This document shows, piece after piece, positions 43,115 through 50,953 of a stretch of 64,000 bases of DNA. The notes under the pieces were generated by a model, which was given only the letters and a program-made list of their open reading frames with translations, made no database searches and was not told the DNA's origin. A program made the position numbers and the translations under genes. Position 1 is the first letter of the stretch; each line of letters opens with the position of its first letter. Location: the NCBI RefSeq assembly GCF_009909145.1, contig NZ_JAAAPJ010000011.1:282281-346280 (forward strand). The letters run 5' to 3'. Source of the DNA: Corallococcus silvisoli. GTDB lineage: Bacteria > Myxococcota > Myxococcia > Myxococcales > Myxococcaceae.

Positions 43115-44056
43115 GTGCGCTCCCTGAACCCCGAGGACCCCATCCCCATGCCTGGCACATTCACCCAGAAACACTCATTCCGTCGCGGCTGCCTCGGCAA
43201 GGATGGCCGGCTGCTGCTCCTCCTGGTCAACGACGAGTTGGCGCGGGGCAACGCCGCCCACACCAGCATCGTCCTCTGGGACAACGGTCGCTTTCGCTCG
43301 CTCACGACCACGGCGTGGACCGCCGCCGCGGTGGTCCTCGTCGATTGGCCGGATGCCGAGTTCGCCGTCGTCGGTGAGCAGGGGCAACTGCTCAAGGTGC
43401 GCAGCGACGGTGGCATGACCGAGGAGCATGTCTTCGCGACCCCTCCGAAGGAGCCCGGCGGCTTCAAGGGCGCGGCGTGCGTGGACGGCCGGCTCATCGC
43501 AGCCGGTACCGGATTCTGGTGCGCGGTCGTCGCCCCCGATGGGACCCGGCGGGACACCTCGCCACGACAGCTTGGAACGGCGACCGAAGGCCATGGAGCG
43601 GGCTTCGAATCGGTGGGCGGAGCATCCCTGGGCGACCTGGTGGCGGTCGGCTGGGACGGCGCGATCTGGCATTTCGACGGGGATCGGTGGGAACCCCAGA
43701 GCAGCCCTGTCAACCGGATCCTGTCCCATGTGATCTGTCGGGCCGACGGCGAGTTCTGGGCGTGCGGTCAATCGGGCACCCTGGTCCGTGGGCGACGCGG
43801 ACAGTGGCGCGCGCTTCAGACGCGTCTGCGGGAGAACCTGTGGTCGCTGGCCGCCTTCTGCGGTGGCATCGTGGCCGCGTCGACAGGGGGACTGTTCCGC
43901 TTCGAGCTCGACAACGACTCGCCCCAGGCGATCGGCCTCGACAGCGACCCCTCGTCGTTCTACTGGCTCGATGCCAAGCGCGACGAGGTCCTGCTGTCGA
44001 CGGGGAACAAGAACGTCGTGCTCGTCTTGCCCGATCGCGAGATCGTCATCGACTGA
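43115..44056 (+). CDS. Beta-propeller protein of unknown function
   Basis: 313 residues from a GTG at 43115, or 302 from the ATG at 43148. Repeating units such as WPDAEFAVVGEQGQLLKV, VDGRLIAAGTGFWCAVVAPDG, LGDLVAVGWDGAIWHFDGDRWE, ADGEFWACGQSGTLVRGRRGQW and CGGIVAASTGGLFRFE have the spacing of propeller blades of the Ycf48/two-component-regulator type. No signal peptide is seen, so it is probably cytoplasmic. It follows a WD40 fragment directly, which may be a lost upstream part of the same or another gene. Confidence 0.65.
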   Translation: MRSLNPEDPIPMPGTFTQKHSFRRGCLGKDGRLLLLLVNDELARGNAAHTSIVLWDNGRFRSLTTTAWTAAAVVLVDWPDAEFAVVGEQGQLLKVRSDGGMTEEHVFATPPKEPGGFKGAACVDGRLIAAGTGFWCAVVAPDGTRRDTSPRQLGTATEGHGAGFESVGGASLGDLVAVGWDGAIWHFDGDRWEPQSSPVNRILSHVICRADGEFWACGQSGTLVRGRRGQWRALQTRLRENLWSLAAFCGGIVAASTGGLFRFELDNDSPQAIGLDSDPSSFYWLDAKRDEVLLSTGNKNVVLVLPDREIVID

Positions 44057-44218
44057 CGTGCGGGGGGGCCATCGCCTCCCGAGCGCGAACAGAAGAGCTC
44101 CTACCCAAAATTCGGTCGCTGCGTCGTTGTGCCGTCAGGACACCGGCCCGGTGGCGCCACACGGCGCGGCAGTAGGTCTGTCAACCCTCCTCCACCAACG
44201 GCATCGGTCCGACAAGTC

Positions 44219-44674
44219 TTAGCGCCCGGACGCCTCGCGAAGCAGCCAGCCGCGAAACGCCACCAGCTTCGGAAGCGTGGCGCACTCGGGCCGGTAGACG
44301 ACGTAGCAGGCAAGTGCCGAGGGAAACTCGACCTCCGGGAACAGGCGCGCCAGTCGTCCAGCGGCGAGGTCATCGCGAGCCATGATGCTGCGAGCCAATG
44401 CAACTCCCTGCCCATCAATGGCCGCCTGTAACACCGCGGCGGAGTTGTTGATGCGCAGGCCTCGCTTCGTGTCGACGCCGTCCGCGCCTGCCTTCTCGAG
44501 CCAGGCGTCCCACGTGGGGAAGCCCGAGCGCGCGTCCACGGAGCGGTCGTGGATGGGCCGCAGGCCTCCCAGGTCCGACGGGCGACGGGGACGGGGGCCC
44601 TGCCTCAAGAGCGAAGGCGAGCAGACCGGGTAGACCTCCTCGTCGAAGAGCTTCTCGGCGGTCGACCAAGCTTG
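44219..44674 (-). pseudogene. LysR-type regulator remnant (C-terminal effector domain only)
   Basis: The frame reads AEKLFDEEVYPVCSPSLLRQG, then INNSAAVLQAAIDGQGVALA and ending FRGWLLREASGR, which is the second half of a LysR substrate-binding domain. An in-frame stop lies just before 44674, and the helix-turn-helix and first domain half are gone. The breakpoint abuts the DsrE-like gene on the other strand, starting at 44680. Confidence 0.75.
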
Positions 44675-44679
44675 CCGTC

Positions 44680-44991
44680 ATGGTCAGCGACACTTTGCAC
44701 TTCAAGGCCGCCCTCATGACCGCCGAAGAGATGCAGGTGCCACGCAACGCCTACCAATTCGAGATTGTCGCGGCCGGGGCGCTAGCGAAGTCGCTCGCCG
44801 AGGACAGCTCCTTGGCGGACGACATCAACAAGAGCGAGAGGCTGGGAGTCAGAATCGTGGTGTGCGAGAACGCTCTGGCCTCCTTCCACGTCCCCAAGGA
44901 CAAGCTGGATCGACGTTTGCGGACGGAAAGGAAGGCCTGGATCTACATGTGGGATTTCCAGGATGAGTGCTTCAGCATCCTGACCGGTTGA
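44680..44991 (+). CDS. DsrE/DsrF-like small protein
   Basis: 103 residues from the ATG at 44680. It resembles the DsrE-like fold: HFKAALMTAEEMQVP, QFEIVAAGALAKSLAED, then GVRIVVCENALASFHVPKDKL where the conserved Cys (VVCENAL) is present, and a C-terminal KAWIYMWDFQDECF. Family members carry or transfer sulfur or act as peroxiredoxin-like proteins; the typical N-terminal strand is short here, so the 5' end could be trimmed by the adjoining breakpoint. Sulfur-related partners are not seen nearby. Confidence 0.55.
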   Translation: MVSDTLHFKAALMTAEEMQVPRNAYQFEIVAAGALAKSLAEDSSLADDINKSERLGVRIVVCENALASFHVPKDKLDRRLRTERKAWIYMWDFQDECFSILTG

Positions 44992-45074
44992 TGGGTTGCT
45001 CGCGGTGCGGGTCCCATGTCCGCGCGACATGTCTCAGCGGCGGACAGGGCAAGCCCCATGTTTGGCCCGGCCCC

Positions 45075-45395
45075 TCGGCGGTCTCAGAGCGCGCAGTAAC
45101 GCAGCGCCCGGAGAGTGTAGGACTCCGTCGGCTTGCCGGTCGCGCTCATCATCAGCGCGCCCATCCACTGGCCCGGCAGTTCCTACATCATGATCCAGTC
45201 CGCTTGCCGGTGCATCGGTAGCGGGACGCCGCCTGGAGTCCAGTCCGTCACGACGCCCGACGGACTCAGCCCCCGTGGAAGGAAGGGGCAGGAGCTCGCG
45301 TGAGACCCTTCGAGAATCGCGATTGGTCGTTCAGGCGCACGCGCACCCGGGTCTGGGCGTTGGAGCAAGCTCCTGGGCTGGATTCAGCGACCTGA
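45075..45395 (-). pseudogene. Deleted duplicate relic of the MopE-like lipoprotein locus
   Basis: Bases 45075-45274 match 37668-37867 (the 3' end of the lipoprotein gene) at a constant offset of 7,407. Bases 45275-45389 match 39298-39412 (its upstream flank) at offset 5,977. The two are therefore joined by a clean 1,430-bp deletion. Identity is about 90 percent by eye. In the coding part the parental WVMMQEL reads WIMM followed by a TAG, so the relic cannot be made into protein. The rest of 44992-45450 shows nothing else. Confidence 0.85.
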
Positions 45396-45450
45396 GGGCG
45401 GAACCAAAGGGAGCGGCGTGCAGCGACGAACTGGGCCGTTCCGTGCGTTA

Positions 45451-45690
45451 TCAGGCAAGCACCACATCTCCCGGATCGACCATCAGGATATGGCGATGTC
45501 CGCCGAAGAGAGGCACGGCGACCGGGGACACATTCAATACCAGCACACCATCGCGCTCGATCTCTTCGATTGGAAAGACATCCCCAAGGCACGCCCTGAA
45601 CACCTCCTTCGACTCCTCCGGCAACTGACCAAACCAGCTGGGGAGAGAGGCAATGCGGACTCGCTGCCCAACGTCAAAGAGCGTTTTCAT
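45451..45690 (-). CDS. Small conserved-looking hypothetical protein
   Basis: 79 residues from the ATG at 45690 (MKTLFDVGQRVRIAS). It reads like a compact beta-barrel: FDVGQRVRIASLPSWFG, LGDVFPIEEIERDGVL, VPLFGGHRHILMVDPGDVVLA, similar in style to small SH3-like or KOW-like folds. The frame continues upstream without a plausible start. Lies 164 bases downstream of rluA on the same strand; function unknown. Confidence 0.55.
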   Translation of the reverse strand: MKTLFDVGQRVRIASLPSWFGQLPEESKEVFRACLGDVFPIEEIERDGVLVLNVSPVAVPLFGGHRHILMVDPGDVVLA

Positions 45691-45854
45691 TGGGTCATTG
45701 CCACAGCGACACGAGAAGTGCCGAGTCCGGCTGCCTCGTTGGGGAGAACCGCGGGTGGCGGCTTCAGCAGCAGCCCAGACTTGAGCTCGATTCTTTCCGG
45801 TCGCTGTCGCCGTCGTCCCATCCGGATATGAGATGCCAAAGTCATCCTTCGCCG

Positions 45855-46775
45855 CTACCCGCGCAGCAACGCCACCCCTCGGAGGAAGTCCTCCGGCGGC
45901 GGGCATTCCACCTGGACCACCTTCCCCGTCGCGGACGACGGCACCTCCAGGCGCCACGCGTGCAAGGCCTGCCGTCCCACCGCGAGCGAGGCCGCGTGCT
46001 TGCGCGCCGCCTCCGTGCCGTAGAGCGAATCCCCCAGCACCGGGAAGCCCGCCTCGGAGAGCTGCACGCGAATCTGATGCGTGCGCCCCGTGTCCAGGTC
46101 GATGTCCAGCAGCGCGCCCTCCCGGAACCGCTCCCGCACCGTGAAGGTCAGGGCCGCCCTGCGCGCGGAAGGGACTCGGGTGGTGAAGCGGCGCGGGTCC
46201 TTCGGGTCCCTCGCGTATGGCCCCTCCAGCCGGCCTGTGTCCGGGGGCTGTCCCAGCACCAGCGTCTGGTAGCGCTTGTCCACCCGCTTCTCCTGGAACG
46301 CCTTCAGGAGCGCGGCCACCGCGTCATCCGTCCGCGCCAATGCCAGACACCCGCTCGTCTCCCGATCCAACCGGTGCACCACGCCCGGCTGCGCCACGCC
46401 CTCCACGTCGAATGGCGGGCACCGCGCCGCGACGAGGCCCACCACCGACGCCGCGCGCCCCTCCGGCTCCACCACCAGCCCCGGCGGCTTCGCCACGATG
46501 ACGAGCGCCGCGTCGTCGTACAGCACCGGCAGCTCCGGCCCCTCCGTGGAAGCATGCGGCGACGGCCGGGCCTCTGGGGTCTCCAGCGTCAGCTCCTCGC
46601 CCCCCCACAGCTTGCGCGTCGCCTGCGCCTTCTTCCCCCGGATGCGCACGCCTCCAGCCTCCAAGAGCGCCCGGGCCCGCTCCGGAGTAAGGCCCGGGAC
46701 ATGCTTGGTGAGGAAACGATCCAGCCGCTCGCCCGCGACCTCTCGGGGGACCACGAAAACCTTGTGCCGCGTCAT
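45855..46775 (-). CDS. RluA-family pseudouridine synthase
   Basis: 306 residues from the ATG at 46775. An S4-like domain (GERLDRFLTKHVPGLTPERARALLEAGGVRI) comes first. The catalytic motif HRLDRETSG near 138 contains the nucleophilic Asp. GRTHQIRVQLSEAGFPVLGDSLYG near 236 is the conserved RluA motif II. It isomerises uridines in rRNA or tRNA; the exact site (RluC, RluD or other) is not decided by the sequence. Divergent from the MFS gene. Confidence 0.9.
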   Translation of the reverse strand: MTRHKVFVVPREVAGERLDRFLTKHVPGLTPERARALLEAGGVRIRGKKAQATRKLWGGEELTLETPEARPSPHASTEGPELPVLYDDAALVIVAKPPGLVVEPEGRAASVVGLVAARCPPFDVEGVAQPGVVHRLDRETSGCLALARTDDAVAALLKAFQEKRVDKRYQTLVLGQPPDTGRLEGPYARDPKDPRRFTTRVPSARRAALTFTVRERFREGALLDIDLDTGRTHQIRVQLSEAGFPVLGDSLYGTEAARKHAASLAVGRQALHAWRLEVPSSATGKVVQVECPPPEDFLRGVALLRG

Positions 46776-46890
46776 GCCTCCCCCGTCTCTCATGGCAGGC
46801 AGGGAGTCAACGCCTCTCCCGCCGTCCCGCCCGTGTAGGCGTGCGCCCACCGAGCACACGTCCGTCCCGCGCTGTACAACCGTGCCCTCC

Positions 46891-48126
46891 GTGCCCTCAT
46901 CCCTGCTCTCGCGTTCTCCCTCGCTCCGGGCGCTGTCCCACCGCGACTTCGCCTTCCTCTGGATGGGCACGCTCGTGTCCAACATCGGAACGTGGATGGA
47001 GTCCGTCGCGCTGGGGGTCTACGTCACGGAGGTGACGGGCCAGGCCGGCTGGACGGGGGGCGTGGCCGCGCTCGCCCACGTGCCGTCGCTCATCCTCGCC
47101 CCGCTGGGCGGCGCGCTCGCGGACCGCTTCGACCGGCGCGCCTTCATGTCCGTGTGCGTGTGCCTGCAAGGGCTGCTCGCGGCGCTGCTCACGGTGCTCG
47201 CCGCCACGGATCAGCTCACGGTGCCGTGGGTGGCGGTCATCTCCCTGCTCAACGGCGCGCTCAACACGCTCGTCATCCCCTGCGCCACCGCGCTCACCGT
47301 GGCCGTGGTGCCTTCGGAGGACCTGCACAACGCGCTCAGCCTGGACTCGGCGCAGTTCAACCTGGGCCGCATCATCGGCCCCGTCCTCGCCGCGCTCGTG
47401 CTGACGAAGGCCGGCATCGAGGGCGCGCTCTTCGTCAACGCCCTCTCCTTCCTCGCGGTGCTCCTGGCCCTGTCGCGAATGCGCGGCACGGTGCACGCCG
47501 TGGCGCCGAAGGTGGAGGCGCTGTGGGCCGGCATCCTCCGGGGCATGCGGCTGGCGTGGGCGGACCCGGGCATCGCGCTGGCGCTGGGGTCCGCGGGGCT
47601 CGTGGGGCTGCTCATCTCTCCCTTCGTGGGCCTGGTGCCGGTGTTCGCCCTCCAGGTGCTGGGCGGCGACGCCACCACCACGTCGCTGCTGCTCACCGCG
47701 CAAGGCACGGGCGCGGTCATCGCGGCGCTCGGCTCCGGCGCCATCGTCGCGCGGGTGGGCCGGCGGGCCTTCCTGGAGACGGGCCTGCTGCTCGTGGGGC
47801 TGTCCTCCGCCGCCTACTGGCTGTCCCCCACGCTGCCCGTGGCCCTGGGCGCGCTGTTCATCCTGGGCGCCGTGTACCTCGTCGTCTTCACCGGGCTGAA
47901 GACGGTGTGCCAGGCCCGCACGCCTCCGGAGCTCCAGGCGCGCGTGAGCAGTCTGTTCCTGCTGCTGGTGAACGCGGGCTACATGCTGGGCGTCTGGGGA
48001 CAGGGCGTGCTGTCGGACCACGTGGGCGTGCGGCCCATCACCGCCGGGGCCGCGCTGCTCTTCTTCGGCATCGTGGTGCTGACGCGCGCCCTGCGTCCCC
48101 GGGGCCTGGCCGCGCTGGGCACCTGA
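46891..48126 (+). CDS. MFS transporter (DHA3-like)
   Basis: 411 residues from the GTG at 46891 (VPSSLLSRSP); a GTG at 46882 is equally possible, as there is no ATG nearby. About 12 hydrophobic helices are present. The loop 2-3 motif GGALADRFDRRAF and the EntS/DHA3-type start (LRALSHRDFAFLWMGTLVSNIGTWMESVALG) place it among exporters of siderophores, macrolides and other metabolites. It ends three bases from the convergent stop of lysK, so it may export the product of the adjacent cluster, but this is positional inference. Confidence 0.85.
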   Translation: MPSSLLSRSPSLRALSHRDFAFLWMGTLVSNIGTWMESVALGVYVTEVTGQAGWTGGVAALAHVPSLILAPLGGALADRFDRRAFMSVCVCLQGLLAALLTVLAATDQLTVPWVAVISLLNGALNTLVIPCATALTVAVVPSEDLHNALSLDSAQFNLGRIIGPVLAALVLTKAGIEGALFVNALSFLAVLLALSRMRGTVHAVAPKVEALWAGILRGMRLAWADPGIALALGSAGLVGLLISPFVGLVPVFALQVLGGDATTTSLLLTAQGTGAVIAALGSGAIVARVGRRAFLETGLLLVGLSSAAYWLSPTLPVALGALFILGAVYLVVFTGLKTVCQARTPPELQARVSSLFLLLVNAGYMLGVWGQGVLSDHVGVRPITAGAALLFFGIVVLTRALRPRGLAALGT

Positions 48127-48129
48127 GCG

Positions 48130-49206
48130 TCAGGCGTCCCCGGAGGGCTTCGCCGGCAGCAGCGCCAGCACGCGCGCCAGCACCGCGACGCCTTCCTCGT
48201 ACTCCGGCAGGTCGATGTGTTCGTCCGGCGTGTGGTCCAGCGCCGCGTCGCCGGGGCCGTACGCCACCGTGGGCACGCTCCACGCGGAGGCCACGGTGTT
48301 CCAGTCGGACGTGCCCGTCTTCAGGCGCAGCGTGGGCTTCACGCCCCGCTCGCGGATGGCCTGCTTGAAGACGCGGGAGAGCGCGTCGTTGCCATTGGTG
48401 GAGACGGCGTGCTTCCGGGCCACCACGCGCACCGTCACCGTGCTCACCGTGGCCAGCGCCGCGAGCAGCGCCTCCGTGTCCGTGGACGGGCCGGTGCGGA
48501 TGCTCACCGCGGCGGTGGCCCACTCCTCCGTCTCCGTGGCGCCGGTGTGGAAGGCGTTGAGGGACGGCAGGTTCTGCTCGAAGAGGGACGGACGCTCGCG
48601 GTTCCAGTCGTCGCATGCGCGCTTGAGCGCGTTCCATGCGTCGATGACGTGCTCGGCCGCGGCGCGGTAGTCGCGGCTCGCGGTGTGGCGGCGGCTGGCG
48701 CGGTGCTCCAGGTCCAGGCGCAGCAGCCCCTTGTAGCCCAGCGTCACCGCGTGCGCGCCGCTGGGCTCGCCGTTGATGACGAAGTCCGGCGTGTACTGCT
48801 CGCGCACGTGCAGGGCACCGCGCGTGACGGCCACCTCCTCCTCCACGCAGCCCAGCAGCAGGAACTGCTTGCCGGCGCGCTCGGCGTCGTCCAGCAGCTC
48901 CACCGCCTCGATGAACGCGCACAGCGGGCCCTTCGCGTCCACAGCGCCACGGCCGTAGAGCTTCTGCCCATCCAGCCGCACCGGCACCTGTCCGGGCACG
49001 GTGTCGATGTGGCCCAGGAACGCGATGACGGTCTCCCCTTCCCCGTAGCGGGCGACGGCGTTGCCCACCTCATCGGTGTGCGCGCGCCAGCCGCGCGTGC
49101 CCAGCCGCTCCACCAGCGCGCTGGCGAAGGACGCCTCCTGGTGGCTGGGGCTGTACTGCTCCACCATCCACCGCAACAAGTCGACGCCCGGCTCACGCGC
49201 CCGCAT
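48130..49206 (-). CDS. lysK: LysK-like [LysW]-amino acid hydrolase (M20 peptidase)
   Basis: 358 residues from the ATG at 49206; a GTG at 49215 overlaps lysZ even more. It is an M20 metallopeptidase with metal/catalytic residues in GHIDTVPG (His66, Asp68), GRGAVDAKG (Asp90), CVEEEV (Glu122-Glu123), INGEPSG, and a C-terminal LDHTPDEHIDLPEY His. In the LysW pathway it cleaves the gamma-glutamyl isopeptide bond that ties the amino acid to the LysW C terminus. Its start overlaps the end of lysZ by 14 bases, so translation is coupled. Last gene of the operon. Confidence 0.9.
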   Translation of the reverse strand: MRAREPGVDLLRWMVEQYSPSHQEASFASALVERLGTRGWRAHTDEVGNAVARYGEGETVIAFLGHIDTVPGQVPVRLDGQKLYGRGAVDAKGPLCAFIEAVELLDDAERAGKQFLLLGCVEEEVAVTRGALHVREQYTPDFVINGEPSGAHAVTLGYKGLLRLDLEHRASRRHTASRDYRAAAEHVIDAWNALKRACDDWNRERPSLFEQNLPSLNAFHTGATETEEWATAAVSIRTGPSTDTEALLAALATVSTVTVRVVARKHAVSTNGNDALSRVFKQAIRERGVKPTLRLKTGTSDWNTVASAWSVPTVAYGPGDAALDHTPDEHIDLPEYEEGVAVLARVLALLPAKPSGDA

Positions 49207-50059
49207 CCGCCCCACCTCTCGCCCGAAGGGTGAACTTCGTGCCGCCCGCCTCCTCCAGCGCGGAGAACACCGGCCGCGCCACGCGCGACGCGCTCACGTA
49301 CGCCGTCGGCACCCCGCCCTCCAGCGCCCGGCGCACGGCCTCCAGCTTGTAGCGCATGCGGCCGCCCGCCAGCGGCATGCAGCCGTGCACGTCATCGCTC
49401 GCGCGCACCAGCGTCGCGGGGTCCTCCGGGTTGGAGAGCAGCCCCGGCACGTTGGAGAGGATGACCAGCGCCTTCGCGCCCAGCGCCGCCGCGATGGAGG
49501 ACGCCACATGGTCCGCGTCCACGTTCACCAGGACGCCGTCCTCCGTCACCGCCGGGGGGCACACGACGGGCACGTAGCCTCCCTCCAGGAGCGTGCCCAG
49601 GAGCGCCGCGTTCACCGACGCGACCTCGCCGGCCAGGTGCTCCCGGTCGATGCGCATCCGTCCATCCGCCTCCTGGAGCTTGAGCGGCGGTCGCCGACGC
49701 GCGGTGAGCACGCGTCCGTCCGCGCCGCACAACCCCAGCGCGGTGACACCCCGCGCCAGCAACGCCAGCACCACGGCCTTGTTGACCTCGCCCACCCACG
49801 CCATGGTGAGCGCGCGCAGCGTGGGTGCGTAGGTGAGGCGCACCACGTTGCCATTCGCGGTCATCGCCTCCGGACGCGCCAGCCCCAGCGAGCCCAGAAG
49901 CCGCTCCCCCGCCTCCGAACCTCCGTTGACGACGACGACGCGCTCGCCCTGGCGGACGAGCCGCACCACGTCCGCGCAGACGTTCTCCAGGTCCACGCCC
50001 GCCGCGCCGCCAATCTTCACGACGAGGGGGCGCGCGGATGGAGCGGCGGCGGCGCTCAT
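49193..50059 (-). CDS. lysZ: LysZ-like [LysW]-amino acid kinase
   Basis: 288 residues from the ATG at 50059, overlapping the SDR stop (ATGA). It has the amino acid kinase fold: VVKIGGAAGVDLE (phosphate loop), VVVVNGGSEAG, LTYAPTLRALTMAWVGEVNK (substrate loop), and DADHVASSIAAALGAKALVILSNVPGLL. It phosphorylates the side-chain carboxylate of the LysW-bound glutamate or aminoadipate, ready for LysY reduction. Compared with ArgB it has the LysZ-type GGAAG start. Substrate (Glu versus aminoadipate) is undecided. Confidence 0.9.
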   Translation of the reverse strand: MSAAAAPSARPLVVKIGGAAGVDLENVCADVVRLVRQGERVVVVNGGSEAGERLLGSLGLARPEAMTANGNVVRLTYAPTLRALTMAWVGEVNKAVVLALLARGVTALGLCGADGRVLTARRRPPLKLQEADGRMRIDREHLAGEVASVNAALLGTLLEGGYVPVVCPPAVTEDGVLVNVDADHVASSIAAALGAKALVILSNVPGLLSNPEDPATLVRASDDVHGCMPLAGGRMRYKLEAVRRALEGGVPTAYVSASRVARPVFSALEEAGGTKFTLRARGGADAGA

Positions 50060-50832
50060 CCGATGACGCTCGCGCCACCGTCCACGAGCTGCACCGTGCC
50101 GGTGATGAACGACGCCCGCTCACTGGCGAGGAACACCGCCGCGGCGGCGAACTCCTCCGGCAGCCCCACGCGCTTGAGCGGGATGTGCGCGCCCATGGCG
50201 CGAAGCCCGGCCTCCACATCACCCGCGCCGCCCGCGCTGCGCTCCACGGGGGGCGTGCGCATGTAGCCCGGCGCCAGCACATTGACGGTGATGCCGGCGT
50301 CGCCCAGCTCCTGCACCAGCGCGGCGGAGAAGCCGAGGATGCCCATGCGCGAGAAGCCGGACAGCGCGAAGCGGGCCACCGGCCGGTGCACGGTCTCCGA
50401 GGTGATGAACAACAGCCGCCCCCACCCGGCCTTCTTCAAGTGCGGCAGCGCCGCGAGCGCCAGGGAGATGGGGGGCAGCAACACCGCGTCCGCCGCGCTC
50501 CGGTACGCCTCCAGGCCGAAGGTGGAGGCAGGGCCAGGAGGTGGCCCTCCGCTGTTGGTGACGACGACGTGCAGCGCGCCCAGCTTCGCCACCACGTCCT
50601 CCACCCAGCGGCGCACGTCCGCGTCGTCCTTCACGTCCACGCGGGTCGCCAGCACACGGCCGCCCCGGGCCACGGCCTTCAGCCGCGCCTCCGCCTGAGC
50701 GAGCCGGTCCGAATCCCGGGCGCCGATGGCCACGTGCGCGCCCTCCTTCGCCAGCTCCTCCGCGACAGCGAGCCCCAGCCCGCTGGAGCCTCCCGCGACG
50801 AGCGCGACCTTGTTGGCGAGTCCCAGTTCCAT
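50056..50832 (-). CDS. Atypical short-chain dehydrogenase/reductase
   Basis: 258 residues from the ATG at 50832; the ATG at 50838 has its ribosome site only one base away. Rossmann motif GGSSGLG (14-20), NSGGP near 93-97 and Ser145 (FITSET) are clear. The positions for the catalytic YxxxK, 13 residues beyond Ser145, read S158-x3-R162 (SGFSR). This belongs to the BKR-like SDR group without the classical Tyr-Lys pair. In the cluster it may reduce the keto group left by the transketolase on the LysW-bound chain, or act by another mechanism. Overlaps lysZ by four bases. Confidence 0.85.
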   Translation of the reverse strand: MELGLANKVALVAGGSSGLGLAVAEELAKEGAHVAIGARDSDRLAQAEARLKAVARGGRVLATRVDVKDDADVRRWVEDVVAKLGALHVVVTNSGGPPPGPASTFGLEAYRSAADAVLLPPISLALAALPHLKKAGWGRLLFITSETVHRPVARFALSGFSRMGILGFSAALVQELGDAGITVNVLAPGYMRTPPVERSAGGAGDVEAGLRAMGAHIPLKRVGLPEEFAAAAVFLASERASFITGTVQLVDGGASVIG

Positions 50833-50839
50833 CGGCATC

Positions 50840-50845
50840 CCTCCT
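50840..50845 (-). promoter_or_regulatory. AGGAGG ribosome-binding site deciding the SDR start
   Basis: The reverse strand reads AGGAGG here. It is seven bases from the ATG at 50832 but only one from the ATG at 50838, so the downstream ATG is the likely start. Confidence 0.7.
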
Positions 50846-50953
50846 GAAGTCCGCGCGGAGCGCGGCGCATGCCCGTGAAGTCCCCATGGGAGAGTCCCGT
50901 CCCCCCACGCCCTGCCTGAAGTCCGAGTCAGATACTCCGCGCCGCCAGGGTTG

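Noticed and set aside
45275..45395. Insertion-sequence end
   Set aside because: The block repeated at 39298 could suggest a mobile element, but there are no terminal inverted repeats or transposase, and it is collinear with the adjacent lipoprotein duplication.
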